Positions 9,248-16,844 of a DNA stretch of 64,000 nt are shown piece by piece; within the stretch, counting starts at the first letter, position 1, and each line of letters starts with the position of its first letter. The stretch lies in the NCBI GenBank assembly GCA_963735045.1, contig CAVTIZ010000003.1, positions 868,001 through 932,000 of the forward strand. The letters are read 5' to 3'. This stretch comes from Salsipaludibacter sp963735045. Lineage in GTDB: Bacteria; Actinomycetota; Nitriliruptoria; Nitriliruptorales; Nitriliruptoraceae. A program made the position numbers and the translations under genes. Under the pieces are notes generated by a model, which saw nothing but the letters and a program-made list of their open reading frames with translations, did no database searches and was not told the DNA's origin.

Positions 9248-9277
9248 GACCGCCCGCCGGGCCCCTGCGAGGCGGTC
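9248..9277 (+). terminator. Possible terminator after moeZ
   Basis: GACCGCC (9248-9254) pairs perfectly with GGCGGTC (9271-9277) across a 16-base loop, starting eight bases after the stop. It has no T-tract. Confidence 0.4.
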
Positions 9278-9348
9278 TCCGTCCGACGCGCGCCGCCGGG
9301 TTCGCACCAGGGGTCGGTGACGTGGTCGCCGCGGCCGGACGCGAGGCC

Positions 9349-9354
9349 TAGGCT
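9349..9354 (+). promoter_or_regulatory. -10 box TAGGCT
   Basis: TAGGCT lies 29 bases before the sulfurtransferase start, with GGAGGG between them at 9374-9379. This gives a short conventional leader. Confidence 0.45.
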
Positions 9355-9383
9355 GACGCCGCACCGACCCCCCGGAGGGCGCC

Positions 9384-10220
9384 GTGGTGACACGTCTGCC
9401 ACCGTTCGTGACGCCGTCGTGGCTGGCTGCCAACCGCGACGACGTCTGCGTGGTCGACTGTCGCTGGAGCCTGGACGGCTCCGCTGGTCGCCTCGACCAC
9501 CTCGCCGGCCACCTCCCGGGCGCGGTGTTCGCCGACCTCGACGTCGACCTGGCGGGCGCGCCGGGGAGCGACGGGCGCCATCCCCTCCCGGATCCCGACG
9601 ACTTCGCCCTGGCGATGCAGCGACTCGGGCTCCACGACGACACCCCGGTCGTGGCCTACGACACCTCCGGCGGCGCGATCGCGGCCCGGCTGGTGTGGAT
9701 GCTTCGGATCGTGGACCACCCGGCCGCCGTGCTGGACGGTGGCCCGGCCGACTTCGGCTCGGTGCTGGAAGAGGGCGAGGTCGACGTCGAGGTCGGGTCG
9801 TTCCGACCGCGCCCGTGGCCACCGGCGGCGGTGGCCACCGTGGCGGAGGTCGGCGACCTCGCCGGCCGGTCGGAGGTGCTGGTCGATGCCCGCGCCCCCG
9901 CCCGCTTCCGCGGTGACCACGAGCCGGTGGACGCCGTGGCCGGGCACGTTCCGGGAGCCCGCAACCTGCCCGCGACCTCCGCCGTCCGTGACGGTCGCCT
10001 CCGTCCCGACGCCGAGTTGTGGGCGCAGCGCGCGGCGGTGGGCGTGGAACCGGGCGACGCCGTCGTGTGGTCGTGTGGCTCCGGGGTCACCGCCTGCCAC
10101 GGCGCCCTGGTCGACGAGCACCTGTCGGGGGTGCTGCCGCGGGTGTTCGTCGGGAGCTGGTCGGCCTGGACGGCCGACTCCCGACGGCCGATCGCGACCG
10201 GCCCGAGCGCGAACCCATGA
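9384..10220 (+). CDS. Thiosulfate/3-mercaptopyruvate sulfurtransferase (tandem rhodanese)
   Basis: 278 residues, two rhodanese domains. The second domain carries the active-site Cys231 in WSCGSGVTA, the CG-S/T-G-V-T-A loop typical of SseA-type sulfurtransferases. In the first domain an Asp (DTSGG, about 93-97) occupies the equivalent place, as usual for the inactive half. The enzyme moves sulfane sulfur to thiol or cyanide acceptors. Its position after moeZ suggests a shared role in sulfur trafficking. Two adjacent GTG codons (9384, 9387) are possible starts; the second has the better spacing from GGAGG. Confidence 0.87.
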   Translation: MVTRLPPFVTPSWLAANRDDVCVVDCRWSLDGSAGRLDHLAGHLPGAVFADLDVDLAGAPGSDGRHPLPDPDDFALAMQRLGLHDDTPVVAYDTSGGAIAARLVWMLRIVDHPAAVLDGGPADFGSVLEEGEVDVEVGSFRPRPWPPAAVATVAEVGDLAGRSEVLVDARAPARFRGDHEPVDAVAGHVPGARNLPATSAVRDGRLRPDAELWAQRAAVGVEPGDAVVWSCGSGVTACHGALVDEHLSGVLPRVFVGSWSAWTADSRRPIATGPSANP

Positions 10221-10813
10221 CCGTGGCCGCGAGGACTCCGAGGGGGCGGATCCACCGACCGGGGGTGGCCCTGGTGGCCCTGCTCGGCCTGGTGGTCGGT
10301 CATGACCTCGCGTTCCGTCTGGTCGCCGGCCCGGCAGCCGCCGCACGCCTGCTGGCGGCAACGGGACATGACGCCTGGCCGGTGTCGCGCCTGGTCGCGA
10401 CCGCCGGCGTGGTGGTCGTCGTCGTCGGCGTGGCCGGGGCACGACGCCGGGTCGCCTCCCCGTCGCTGCCGGTCGCCTATGCCCACGTGGCAGGTCGCCT
10501 CGCCCTGGCCCAGGTGGTGGGCTTCGGCGTGCTCGAGCTCGGGGAGCGCCTCGGTGACGGCATCGCACCGCTCGCGGCCCTGTCGGACCCCGTCCTGCTG
10601 GTCGGCATGGCAGTGCAGGTCGCGGTCGGCCTCGTGGGCGGCGTGCTCCTGGTCACGGCGGACGCGCTGGTGCCCACCCCTGTAATCGGCGTTGCGTCGG
10701 TCGTCGCGGCACCGGCTCCCCTCCCGGCGCCGTCGTTTCGCACGACCATCCACCCGCGTGTGTCCGTCACCGAGGCGGGGCCACGTGCCCCACCGTCCCT
10801 GCGTGTCGCCTGA
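10217..10813 (+). CDS. Membrane protein of unknown function
   Basis: 198 residues with three or four hydrophobic segments (about 16-36, 55-72, 88-105, 117-145) and an Arg-rich N-terminus. The C-terminal tail is Pro/Ala-rich. I do not recognise a family. The ATG overlaps the sulfurtransferase stop (ATGA), so it is translationally coupled to it, and the YcnI gene follows 35 bases later. A link to sulfur handling or to copper (through YcnI) is possible but unproven. Confidence 0.65.
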   Translation: MTVAARTPRGRIHRPGVALVALLGLVVGHDLAFRLVAGPAAAARLLAATGHDAWPVSRLVATAGVVVVVVGVAGARRRVASPSLPVAYAHVAGRLALAQVVGFGVLELGERLGDGIAPLAALSDPVLLVGMAVQVAVGLVGGVLLVTADALVPTPVIGVASVVAAPAPLPAPSFRTTIHPRVSVTEAGPRAPPSLRVA

Positions 10814-10848
10814 GCAACCCCGCACCACGACACGCAGAGGACATTCTT

Positions 10849-11586
10849 GTGCGCAGAACCATCCTGACCGCAATGACCACCATCACCCTGCTGGCACTGT
10901 CCGTGCCGGCGCTCGCCCACGTCACCGTCCAGCCGAGCGAGGCCACCACCGGCTCCTTCTCCCGCTTCGACGTCCGCGTTCCCAACGAACGCGAGGACAC
11001 CGCCACCACCACGGTGCAGGTCCAGTTCCCCGACAACGTCACCAACGTCAGCTTCCAGCCCAAGGAGGGCTGGGAGCGAACGGTCACCATGAAGACCCTC
11101 GACGAGCCGATCATCGTGTTCGGCGGCGAGGTCACCGAGGTCATCGACACCGTGACCTGGGAGGGCGGCATGATCGAGCCCGGGGAGTTCGACGAGTTCG
11201 GCTTCACCGCCCGGACCCCCGACGATGCCGGCGAACTGGCGTTTCCGGCCATCCAGACCTACGACGACGGCGAGGAGGTCCCGTGGACCGGTCCGGCCGA
11301 CGGTGACGAGCCCGCGCCGCGGGTGACCACGGCCGCCGCGCCGTCCGACGAGGGGACCGCCTCGGAGGAGGCTGCCTCGGAGGAGGCTGCCTCCGAGGAG
11401 GCTGCCTCCGAGGGCCCGTCGGTGACCGCCACCGAATCGGAGCCGTCGGGGGCCGACACCTCCACGGAGGCCGCGGAACCCGACGACGACGGCGGGTCGA
11501 CCCAGGCGACGATCGCCCTGGTGCTCGCCGCATTGGCCCTGGTGGTCGCGATCGGTGGCATGGTGCTCGCCTCACGGCGCGACTGA
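10849..11586 (+). CDS. YcnI-family (DUF1775) copper-binding surface protein
   Basis: 245 residues. A signal peptide ends at about residue 23 (SVPALA), leaving His24 as the new N-terminus (HVTVQPSEA). In YcnI proteins this N-terminal His, with a downstream Glu, binds Cu(II); Glu47 or Glu49 here is a candidate partner. The DUF1775 domain runs to about 150. An acidic linker with a 5-residue repeat (SEEAA) follows, then a C-terminal membrane anchor (about 220-242) ending in Arg-Arg-Asp. GTG start with AGAGGA seven bases upstream. No CopC, CopD or PCuAC gene is adjacent, although these are frequent partners. Confidence 0.85.
   Translation: MRRTILTAMTTITLLALSVPALAHVTVQPSEATTGSFSRFDVRVPNEREDTATTTVQVQFPDNVTNVSFQPKEGWERTVTMKTLDEPIIVFGGEVTEVIDTVTWEGGMIEPGEFDEFGFTARTPDDAGELAFPAIQTYDDGEEVPWTGPADGDEPAPRVTTAAAPSDEGTASEEAASEEAASEEAASEGPSVTATESEPSGADTSTEAAEPDDDGGSTQATIALVLAALALVVAIGGMVLASRRD
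11359..11412 (+). repeat. 15-bp coding tandem repeat in YcnI linker
   Basis: Three full units and one partial unit encode AS-EEA repeats in the acidic linker between the metal-binding domain and the membrane anchor. Unit number may vary between strains. Confidence 0.75.
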
Positions 11587-11616
11587 GGCCCGATCACCGG
11601 CTCGGCCGGAACGCAC

Positions 11617-11649
11617 GATCCGGGGGTGGCGTCACGTCGCCCCCGGATC
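11617..11649 (+). terminator. Strong hairpin terminator after YcnI gene
   Basis: A 15-bp stem with two G-T wobbles (left arm begins GATCCGGGGG, right arm ends CCCCCGGATC) and a 3-base loop TCA, 31 bases after the stop. It is one of the most stable intergenic hairpins in the window. Confidence 0.65.
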
Positions 11650-11731
11650 GGATCCCCGTTCGACGTGGTCGCCGTCCACAGGTGAGGTCGTGGTCCACGG
11701 CGTGGTCACGGGTCCCCGGTATGGTCCGGCC

Positions 11732-12286
11732 ATGTTGCTCCTCCACCACGACCACCCGTCGGCGGCGTCCCTGCGAGCCGTCCTGACCCTGCAGGACCTG
11801 GCCGACGAGGGCTTCGACGTGCAGTTCCGCGGTGTCGACGTGTTGGGGCTGGGCACCACCATCCCGGCCACGCTCGACGACATCGCGGACTGGCAGGCCC
11901 ACCGCGAGGCGCTGGCCGAGCGCGGGTGGATCCTGCCACGACCCCGACGGCACCCGCCGACGTTGGCCGCCCACCTGGTCGAGGCCCTGGCCACGGCCCG
12001 GGGGCTCGGGGCCGCGTGGCGGCTGGCCTGCCTGCGGGGGCACTGGTTCGACGACGTCGACCTGGGCCGCCCCGAGGAACTGGTCACGGTCGCAACGGGC
12101 ATCGGGTTGGACGGCGACGAGGTCGCCGAACTGGTGGCCGACCACCGGTCGCTGCTGGCCGCGCGCCGCGAACTGTTCGCCCGGCGGGGCGAGGGGGTCG
12201 GCGGTGTCCCCGTGTTGGAGGTCGACGACACGCTGGTGTCGCCGTTCATGCCGGTCGACGACCTGCGTGCGCTGGCGAGCCTGTGA
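11732..12286 (+). CDS. DsbA-like thioredoxin-fold protein without CxxC
   Basis: 184 residues of the DsbA/2-hydroxychromene-carboxylate-isomerase fold. It begins with the beta strand MLLLHHD and shows the helical insertion and the cis-proline loop (GGVPVLEVD) near 155-163. The usual CxxC or SPY site is replaced by DHPSAAS, and only one Cys is present, so it is not a classical disulfide oxidoreductase. A GST-like isomerase or a binding role is possible. The next gene, a RecB-like nuclease, starts inside its stop (GTGA). Confidence 0.65.
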   Translation: MLLLHHDHPSAASLRAVLTLQDLADEGFDVQFRGVDVLGLGTTIPATLDDIADWQAHREALAERGWILPRPRRHPPTLAAHLVEALATARGLGAAWRLACLRGHWFDDVDLGRPEELVTVATGIGLDGDEVAELVADHRSLLAARRELFARRGEGVGGVPVLEVDDTLVSPFMPVDDLRALASL

Positions 12287-13257
12287 CCTCCGTGGGGAAC
12301 GAGACCGCCACCACCGGACCGACCTCGGACGACGGCGACCATCGCCTGCCCGCCCACCGGGCGGTGGTGGACGAACTGCTGTCGTGGGGGGCGCCACGGC
12401 CGGAGGTCGCGCCCGACCTCGTCGAGGCGGTCCAGGACCGTCTGTGGGCCGGGTTGGAGCCGGTGGCCGCCGAACTCGACGACAGCCTGTGGCTGAGCAA
12501 GGCCAGCCTGCGGGCCCTGGACTGCGACGGTCGCTGGCTCGACCAGCAGGAGTCCACCTTCACCCCGACCCTGCGCATGCTGGCCGGGACGATCACCCAC
12601 CGCGCGGCCGAACTGGACCACGCGTCCGGGCGACAGGTCGAGATCGAGGACCTGGTCGAACGGGCGATGCAGGATGTGGGCGCCAACCCGACCCGACGTG
12701 ACGCCGAGGTGCTCAACGGCCTGGACCCACTGGATCGGGCCGACCTGCGGGCCACCGGTCGAGACGGCCTGGTCGAGTGGCGGCGACTGTGGCCGGACCT
12801 CGACCAGGTCGAGGTCACGTTCGAACACCGGTTGCGGGCACAGGTCGGCACCGGACCTCGCGGGGTCGTCCTGTCCGGCCAGCCGGACCTGGTCGTTCGC
12901 TCGCCCCGGCCGCGGGCCGGCCGCGCCACCGACCTGGTCGTCGACCTCAAGACCGGGCGCCGCAACGAGACCGGCGATCGTGCGGACCTGCGGTTCTATG
13001 CCCTGCTGTGGACCCTGAAGTACCGGCGCCCGCCGTTCCGGTGGGCCACCTTCTACCTCGCCGAGGGACGCTGGGTGCACGAGGACTTCACGCCGGCACT
13101 GCTGCTCGGGGCGGTGGACCGGGTCGTGGACGGCGCCACCCGGGCCGCGCGACTGCGGGCCGGGGTGGCCGAGTCCGAGCTGCAACTGAACCCCGGGGGC
13201 CACTGCAGCTTCTGTGGTCGTCGTGCGACCTGTCCGGTGGCGCCCGTGTCGTGGTGA
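12283..13257 (+). CDS. Stand-alone RecB-like PD-(D/E)xK nuclease with Fe-S staple
   Basis: 324 residues. The nuclease core is GQPDLVV (Asp202) followed by VVDLKTGR (Asp221, Lys223) and a QxxxY-like helix (RFYALLWTL). His106 may be the additional metal ligand of this family. Cys81 together with Cys308-x2-Cys311-x5-Cys317 gives the arrangement that holds a 4Fe-4S cluster in AddB and other RecB-family nucleases. No helicase domain is present, so this is a stand-alone Cas4/RecB-like exonuclease, presumably in DNA repair. No cas genes are nearby. GTG start overlaps the DsbA-like gene. Confidence 0.8.
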   Translation: MTSVGNETATTGPTSDDGDHRLPAHRAVVDELLSWGAPRPEVAPDLVEAVQDRLWAGLEPVAAELDDSLWLSKASLRALDCDGRWLDQQESTFTPTLRMLAGTITHRAAELDHASGRQVEIEDLVERAMQDVGANPTRRDAEVLNGLDPLDRADLRATGRDGLVEWRRLWPDLDQVEVTFEHRLRAQVGTGPRGVVLSGQPDLVVRSPRPRAGRATDLVVDLKTGRRNETGDRADLRFYALLWTLKYRRPPFRWATFYLAEGRWVHEDFTPALLLGAVDRVVDGATRAARLRAGVAESELQLNPGGHCSFCGRRATCPVAPVSW

Positions 13258-13293
13258 CGGCGGGCGCGGGGCCCGCGGCCGGGAGTGGCCCCC

Positions 13294-14235
13294 ATGGGTG
13301 ACGGGGCGAGCCACGCCGTCGCCGTCCTGGCGTGGCCGATCGTGTCGCGCCTGCCGGTGGTCGGCGACCTGGCGGTGTCGCCCCACGGCCTGCTGGTGGC
13401 CGTGGGCGTGGTCGTGGGTGCGGCGATGCTGGTTCGTCGCGTCCGCGGCGAGGTCGCCACCGGGGGCGGGGTGGTCGGCGACGTGGCGGTCGAGGACGTG
13501 GGCGACGTCGTGCGCAGCCTGCTCGGCACGGTGCTGGTGGGGGCCATCGTCGGGGCCAGGCTGTTCCACGTCCTGACCCACCTGGACGTCTACGCCACCG
13601 ACCCCCTCCGGATCCTGGCCGTGCAGGAGGGCGGGCTGACCTTCCTCGGCGGCGTGGCCGGCGGGGTCGGGATCGGGTGGTGGGTCGCCACGCGGCGGGG
13701 CTACGACCCCGTGCGCCTGTTGGACCACGCGGCCGTCGGGCTCGCACTGGGCCTGGCGATCGGTCGCCTCGGCGACCTCGCGATCGGGGACCACCTGGGC
13801 GCGCCGACCTCGGCGTGGTACGGGTGGCGCTGCACGGGTGACCTCAACCCGGTCGGTGGGCCCAATGCCCTGGGCTGGGTCGACCCCGTCGCCTACCCCG
13901 ACCTCGCGGTGGGCAGTGGGGCGATCCCGCCACCCGTGGTCGGCTGCTTCGACACACCCGTGCTCCAGACGGCGTTGGTCGACGCGGTCGTCGCCCTGGT
14001 GGTGACCCTGGTCCTGCTGGTGGTCGAGCGGCGGACCGCGACCCGGGGGGCGCTGGCGGCGACCTGGGTGGTGGCCTACGGCGTGCTGCGCGTGGCCGGT
14101 GACGCCCTGCGGCTGGACCGGCGGTTCCTGGGCCTGACCGGCACCCAGTGGGCCTTGTCGGCCGCGGTCCTGGTGGTGGTCGTGCTGGTCGTGCGAACGC
14201 GCCACGACCACCGGTCGACGCCACGCCCGTCGTGA
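13294..14235 (+). CDS. lgt: Prolipoprotein diacylglyceryl transferase
   Basis: 313 residues, polytopic membrane protein. Lgt attaches diacylglycerol to the lipobox cysteine of prelipoproteins. Family landmarks are GGLTFLGGVAGG (family form GGL-x-HGG) and GRLGDLAIGDHLG (family form GRxGNxxNGExxG), with the usual Asn and Glu replaced in part by Asp, so the match is clear but divergent. ATG 13294 is preferred over GTG 13285 because GGGAG lies eight bases before it. A lipoprotein substrate in the window is the DUF3048 protein at 23929. Confidence 0.82.
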   Translation: MGDGASHAVAVLAWPIVSRLPVVGDLAVSPHGLLVAVGVVVGAAMLVRRVRGEVATGGGVVGDVAVEDVGDVVRSLLGTVLVGAIVGARLFHVLTHLDVYATDPLRILAVQEGGLTFLGGVAGGVGIGWWVATRRGYDPVRLLDHAAVGLALGLAIGRLGDLAIGDHLGAPTSAWYGWRCTGDLNPVGGPNALGWVDPVAYPDLAVGSGAIPPPVVGCFDTPVLQTALVDAVVALVVTLVLLVVERRTATRGALAATWVVAYGVLRVAGDALRLDRRFLGLTGTQWALSAAVLVVVVLVVRTRHDHRSTPRPS

Positions 14236-14239
14236 TCCC

Positions 14240-14253
14240 GCCCCCACCGGGGC
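14240..14253 (+). terminator. Possible terminator after lgt
   Basis: GCCCC-CACC-GGGGC, a 5-bp stem with a 4-base loop, starting five bases after the lgt stop. Confidence 0.35.
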
Positions 14254-14328
14254 CGGGCTCCCGCAACCCCTGACGCGTGAGCGTGGTCCAGACCATCAGT
14301 GGGGGTGTCCGATGTCGCCCCGGACGCG

Positions 14329-14334
14329 TACGCT
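14329..14334 (+). promoter_or_regulatory. Candidate -10 box TACGCT
   Basis: TACGCT lies in the 256-base gap before the anti-sigma factor, 158 bases from its start. The same hexamer precedes rel at 34104. The long leader makes this uncertain. Confidence 0.25.
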
Positions 14335-14491
14335 CGGCCGTGCGGCGGCAGCCGGACGACGTCGGGGCGTCCCGTGCCGCCAGACGACGCACCGGCGGGT
14401 GGTGCAGGGTCGTCGGACGGAGCAGGTTGGCAGGCGTGCACGAAGGCCGGACGACGGTCGGACCGGGTGGTCCGGCGGGCAGGGGTCGGTG

Positions 14492-15379
14492 ATGTCGCAG
14501 GAGCACGACCGATGGGAGGCGCTCGCCGTCAACCACGTCCTGGGCGGCCTCGACCAGGAATCCGCCTCGGACTTCCGACGCCACCTCGTCGGCTGCGCCC
14601 AGTGCAAGGCGCAGGTCGCCGAACTCCGCGACCTCGCCGGCTCCCTGGAGGACGCGGCGCGCGACGAGCGAGCCGTCCTGGCCCTGCAGACCCGGGCTCG
14701 TCGGGACATCACCGCCGACGACGAGGTGCCCGGTGCCGAGCCGCCCCGGGTCCCGGTCCGGGTGCTCGTCGCGGTCGGGCTGGTCGTGCTCGCGCTGGTG
14801 CTCCTCGTCAGCCACAACCTGCACCTGCAGTCGCGGGTGTCGGCCCTGGACGACACCGAGGAGCGCCAGTCGGCGGTGCTGTCCGGGTTGGCGACCGGGA
14901 TCGCCATGGACGCGGCCTTCTCCGAGGGGTCGTCGGGCATCGTCGTGGCCAACGGTGGCCGGGTCTCGTGGACCGTCAGCAACCTGCCGGTGCCGCTGAC
15001 CGACCAGCGGCTGGTGGTGTGGTTGCTGCATCCCGACCAACCCGCCAAGCGCGTGACCCTCACCGCCGCGCAGATGCCCGACGGCGAGGTCATCGGGACC
15101 ACCGAGGACGACGGGCTGCACGACCTGGTGGTGACCATGGAGCAGGTCACCGAGGGGGAGATCCCCACCGAACCGACGGGGACCCGGTACGTCGAGGCCG
15201 ACCTGACCCGGGTGCGCCAGGGTGGGCCGGACGCCGACCCCGGCGCGGACCCGGCGTCCGACGAGGGTGTCGGTCCCGACGCCGACCCGGGTGGCGGGGT
15301 GGACCAGGCCGCGCCCACCGCTCCCGGGACGGCGCCTGCGTCCGAGGCCGAGCCGGAGGTCGCCGTCGGCACCGGGTGA
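14492..15379 (+). CDS. Membrane anti-sigma factor (zf-HC2 / RskA type)
   Basis: 295 residues. The cytoplasmic N-terminus holds the zinc-associated anti-sigma motif His31-x3-Cys35-x2-Cys38 (HLVGCAQC). One membrane helix lies at about 88-107. An extracytoplasmic RskA-like domain follows (SWTVSNLPVPLTDQRLVVWL), and then an Asp/Pro/Gly-rich tail from about 240. Such proteins hold an ECF sigma factor inactive until a signal triggers proteolysis. No sigma-factor gene is adjacent on either side, so its partner must be encoded elsewhere. ATG with AGGGG about six bases upstream. Confidence 0.82.
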   Translation: MSQEHDRWEALAVNHVLGGLDQESASDFRRHLVGCAQCKAQVAELRDLAGSLEDAARDERAVLALQTRARRDITADDEVPGAEPPRVPVRVLVAVGLVVLALVLLVSHNLHLQSRVSALDDTEERQSAVLSGLATGIAMDAAFSEGSSGIVVANGGRVSWTVSNLPVPLTDQRLVVWLLHPDQPAKRVTLTAAQMPDGEVIGTTEDDGLHDLVVTMEQVTEGEIPTEPTGTRYVEADLTRVRQGGPDADPGADPASDEGVGPDADPGGGVDQAAPTAPGTAPASEAEPEVAVGTG

Positions 15380-15447
15380 GCCACTCGCGACCCCCGCCGT
15401 CGGCTGGCGACCGGCAGGCCACGCCGGTACCGTCGCCCACCGCTTCC

Positions 15448-15519
15448 GGGCGCGTAGCTCAGCGGGAGAGCGCTGCCTTCACACGGCAGAGGCCGCAGGT
15501 TCGAAACCTGCCGCGCCCA
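15448..15519 (+). tRNA. tRNA-Val(CAC)
   Basis: All arms fold: acceptor GGGCGCG/CGCGCCC, D-stem GCTC/GAGC, anticodon stem CTGCC/GGCAG with loop TTCACAC (anticodon CAC, reading GUG valine codons), and T-arm GCAGG-TTCGAAA-CCTGC. The discriminator base is A and the 3' CCA is not encoded. GTG is a dominant valine codon in this genome. Confidence 0.95.
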
Positions 15520-15536
15520 CGCGAACGCGGCACGCA

Positions 15537-15568
15537 GGGCCGGTCACCGACATCGTCGGGACCGGCCC
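15537..15568 (+). terminator. Strong terminator hairpin after tRNA-Val
   Basis: A 14-bp stem with one bulged A: GGGCCGGTC-A-CCGAC, loop ATC, GTCGG-GACCGGCCC. It begins 17 bases after the tRNA end and is not followed by T residues. Confidence 0.65.
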
Positions 15569-15661
15569 TGACGTCGTCCCACCCCCTCGTGTCCACGCTC
15601 CTGGGAATCGGTCCCTGCCGCCCCGCTCGTGCCCGGCCCGTCGCCCACCGGGGGCGATCCG

Positions 15662-15690
15662 GCCGAGATCCCGGCCAGATCACCCCCGGT
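15662..15690 (+). repeat. 29-bp dispersed intergenic repeat, copy B1
   Basis: Starts GCCGAGATCCCGGCC and ends ACCCCCGGT. Same length and phase as the other copies. Confidence 0.6.
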
Positions 15691-15732
15691 TGCGTGTCGG
15701 CGGGCCAAGTTGGGCCGACCGTGTGCGTTTCC

Positions 15733-15761
15733 GCCGAGATGCCGGCAGGAACGCCCACGGT
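15733..15761 (+). repeat. 29-bp dispersed intergenic repeat, copy B2
   Basis: Starts GCCGAGATGCCGGCA and ends CCCACGGT. Direct orientation, 71 bases after copy B1. Confidence 0.55.
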
Positions 15762-15821
15762 GGGAGGTCATTGTGGGGGGAGGTGGCCGTCGGGGGACGA
15801 GCGGATGGAGTGGCACAGGTC

Positions 15822-15827
15822 TAGGCT
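15822..15827 (+). promoter_or_regulatory. -10 box TAGGCT
   Basis: TAGGCT lies 38 bases before the AIM24-family ATG, with GAGAGG between them at 15851-15856. Confidence 0.45.
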
Positions 15828-15865
15828 GCCTCGCGTTTCCGTCCCACCCCGAGAGGCACTGACCA

Positions 15866-16546
15866 ATGGACGTCGAGATCACGCACGGGCCGGCCTTCGC
15901 CCAGGCCACCGCCCACCTGTCGGCGGGCGAGACCATCCGGGCCGAGGCCGGGGCGATGGTCGCGATGTCGCCGGGCGTGGACATCGAGACGTCCACCCAG
16001 GGTGGCTTCATGAAGGGCCTGCGACGCTCACTGGGTGGGGAGTCGTTCTTCATGAACACCTTCACGGCCTCGTCGGAGCGCGACGCGGTCGTCGTGGCCC
16101 CCCCGCTGCCGGGCGACATCGTGAGCTGGGAGCTGGCCAACCAGACGGTGTTCCTCCAGTCCGGGTCGTACCTGGCCTCGGAGTCGGGCGTCGACGTCGA
16201 CAGCAAGTGGGGCGGGTCCAAGACCTTCTTCTCCCGCGAGGGCCTCGTGATGCTCAAGTGCAGCGGGACCGGCGAACTGCTGGTCAGCAGCTACGGCGCG
16301 ATCCAGCAACTGGACCTGGCCGATGGGGAGTCCTGGGTGGTCGACACCGGCCACATGGTGGGCTGGGAGGAAGGCGTCGGCTACGAGGTGCACAAGGTCG
16401 GGAACTGGAAGTCCACGATGCTCAGTGGCGAGGGCTTCGTCGTCCGGGTGACCGGGCCGGGTCGGATCTACACCCAGACGCGCAGCCCCGAGGCCCTCGT
16501 CCAGTGGATCATCCCCAAGCTGCCCAAGCAGACCTCCTCCAGCTGA
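15866..16546 (+). CDS. AIM24 family protein (TIGR00266-like)
   Basis: 226 residues, a single AIM24/tryptophan-RNA-binding-attenuator-like beta domain over nearly the full length. Recognisable segments are the Gly/Thr-rich N-terminus with LSAGETIRAEAGAMVAM, GGESFFMNTFTA, and the C-terminal GEGFVVRVTGPGRIYTQTRSP. The bacterial function is unknown; the yeast name-giver is mitochondrial. There is no signal peptide or membrane segment. It has its own -10 box and stands alone after the tRNA. Confidence 0.85.
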   Translation: MDVEITHGPAFAQATAHLSAGETIRAEAGAMVAMSPGVDIETSTQGGFMKGLRRSLGGESFFMNTFTASSERDAVVVAPPLPGDIVSWELANQTVFLQSGSYLASESGVDVDSKWGGSKTFFSREGLVMLKCSGTGELLVSSYGAIQQLDLADGESWVVDTGHMVGWEEGVGYEVHKVGNWKSTMLSGEGFVVRVTGPGRIYTQTRSPEALVQWIIPKLPKQTSSS

Positions 16547-16561
16547 CGCCGGCCGCCGGCG
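16547..16561 (+). terminator. Weak palindromic hairpin after AIM24 gene
   Basis: CGCCGGC (16547-16553) and GCCGGCG (16555-16561) are complementary and begin directly after the stop. The one-base centre forces a shorter real stem. Confidence 0.25.
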
Positions 16562-16595
16562 CACGATCGGGCCGTCCGGGTCACCCGGATGGTCC

Positions 16596-16601
16596 TACCC
16601 T
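16596..16601 (+). promoter_or_regulatory. -10 box TACCCT
   Basis: TACCCT lies 37 bases before the TTG start of the small membrane protein, with GGAGG at 16626-16630. Confidence 0.4.
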
Positions 16602-16637
16602 GCCTCCCGCAGACCGTGTCGATCCGGAGGACGACCG

Positions 16638-16844
16638 TTGGCGCACCGGTGGCCCGTGCGAATCCTGACCGTGACGGCCGTGATCGCCCTCGTCCTCGGG
16701 ATCTGGAGTGCCCTGGAGGGTGTCTGGCTGATGGCGGCGTTCCTGTGGCTGTTCGCCCTGGGGCAGGTCCCGCTGCTGGCGCACGCCGCCGGTCGAGGTG
16801 ACCGCTCCACGACCTCCGCGTCGGCCCGCCCGCCCTCAGCCTGA
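16638..16844 (+). CDS. Small membrane protein, 68 aa
   Basis: 68 residues with two hydrophobic helices (about 9-27 and 29-48) separated by a tight turn, and a basic/Ser-rich tail. TTG is supported by GGAGG with seven-base spacing and by a TACCCT box upstream, which argues for a real gene. I do not recognise a family. Its stop converges with the gene on the other strand; the two overlap by nine bases. Confidence 0.6.
   Translation: MAHRWPVRILTVTAVIALVLGIWSALEGVWLMAAFLWLFALGQVPLLAHAAGRGDRSTTSASARPPSA

Larger units (their letters stand above)
15520..15865. other. Non-coding gap after tRNA-Val
   Basis: This 346-base stretch contains a strong hairpin (15537-15568), two direct copies of the 29-bp dispersed repeat (15662, 15733) with a GTCGG/CCGAC inverted pair between them, and a -10 box at 15822. 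I see no coding capacity. Confidence 0.6.

Noticed and set aside
12283..13257. Cas4 of a CRISPR system
   Set aside because: The D-DxK core and Cys pattern are shared by many RecB-family nucleases. Without cas1, cas2 or an array nearby, a repair-type nuclease is the simpler reading.
13254..13301. A third bridging micro-ORF between the RecB-like nuclease and lgt
   Set aside because: A GTG in the nuclease stop opens a 15-codon frame, but it ends inside lgt with an eight-base overlap and no match to the lgt start, so the double 4-base overlap seen in the other two cases is absent.
15662..15761. Attachment site or integrated element next to tRNA-Val
   Set aside because: The 29-bp repeats do not match the tRNA 3' end, and there is no integrase or phage gene after the tRNA; the next gene is a housekeeping-type AIM24 protein.
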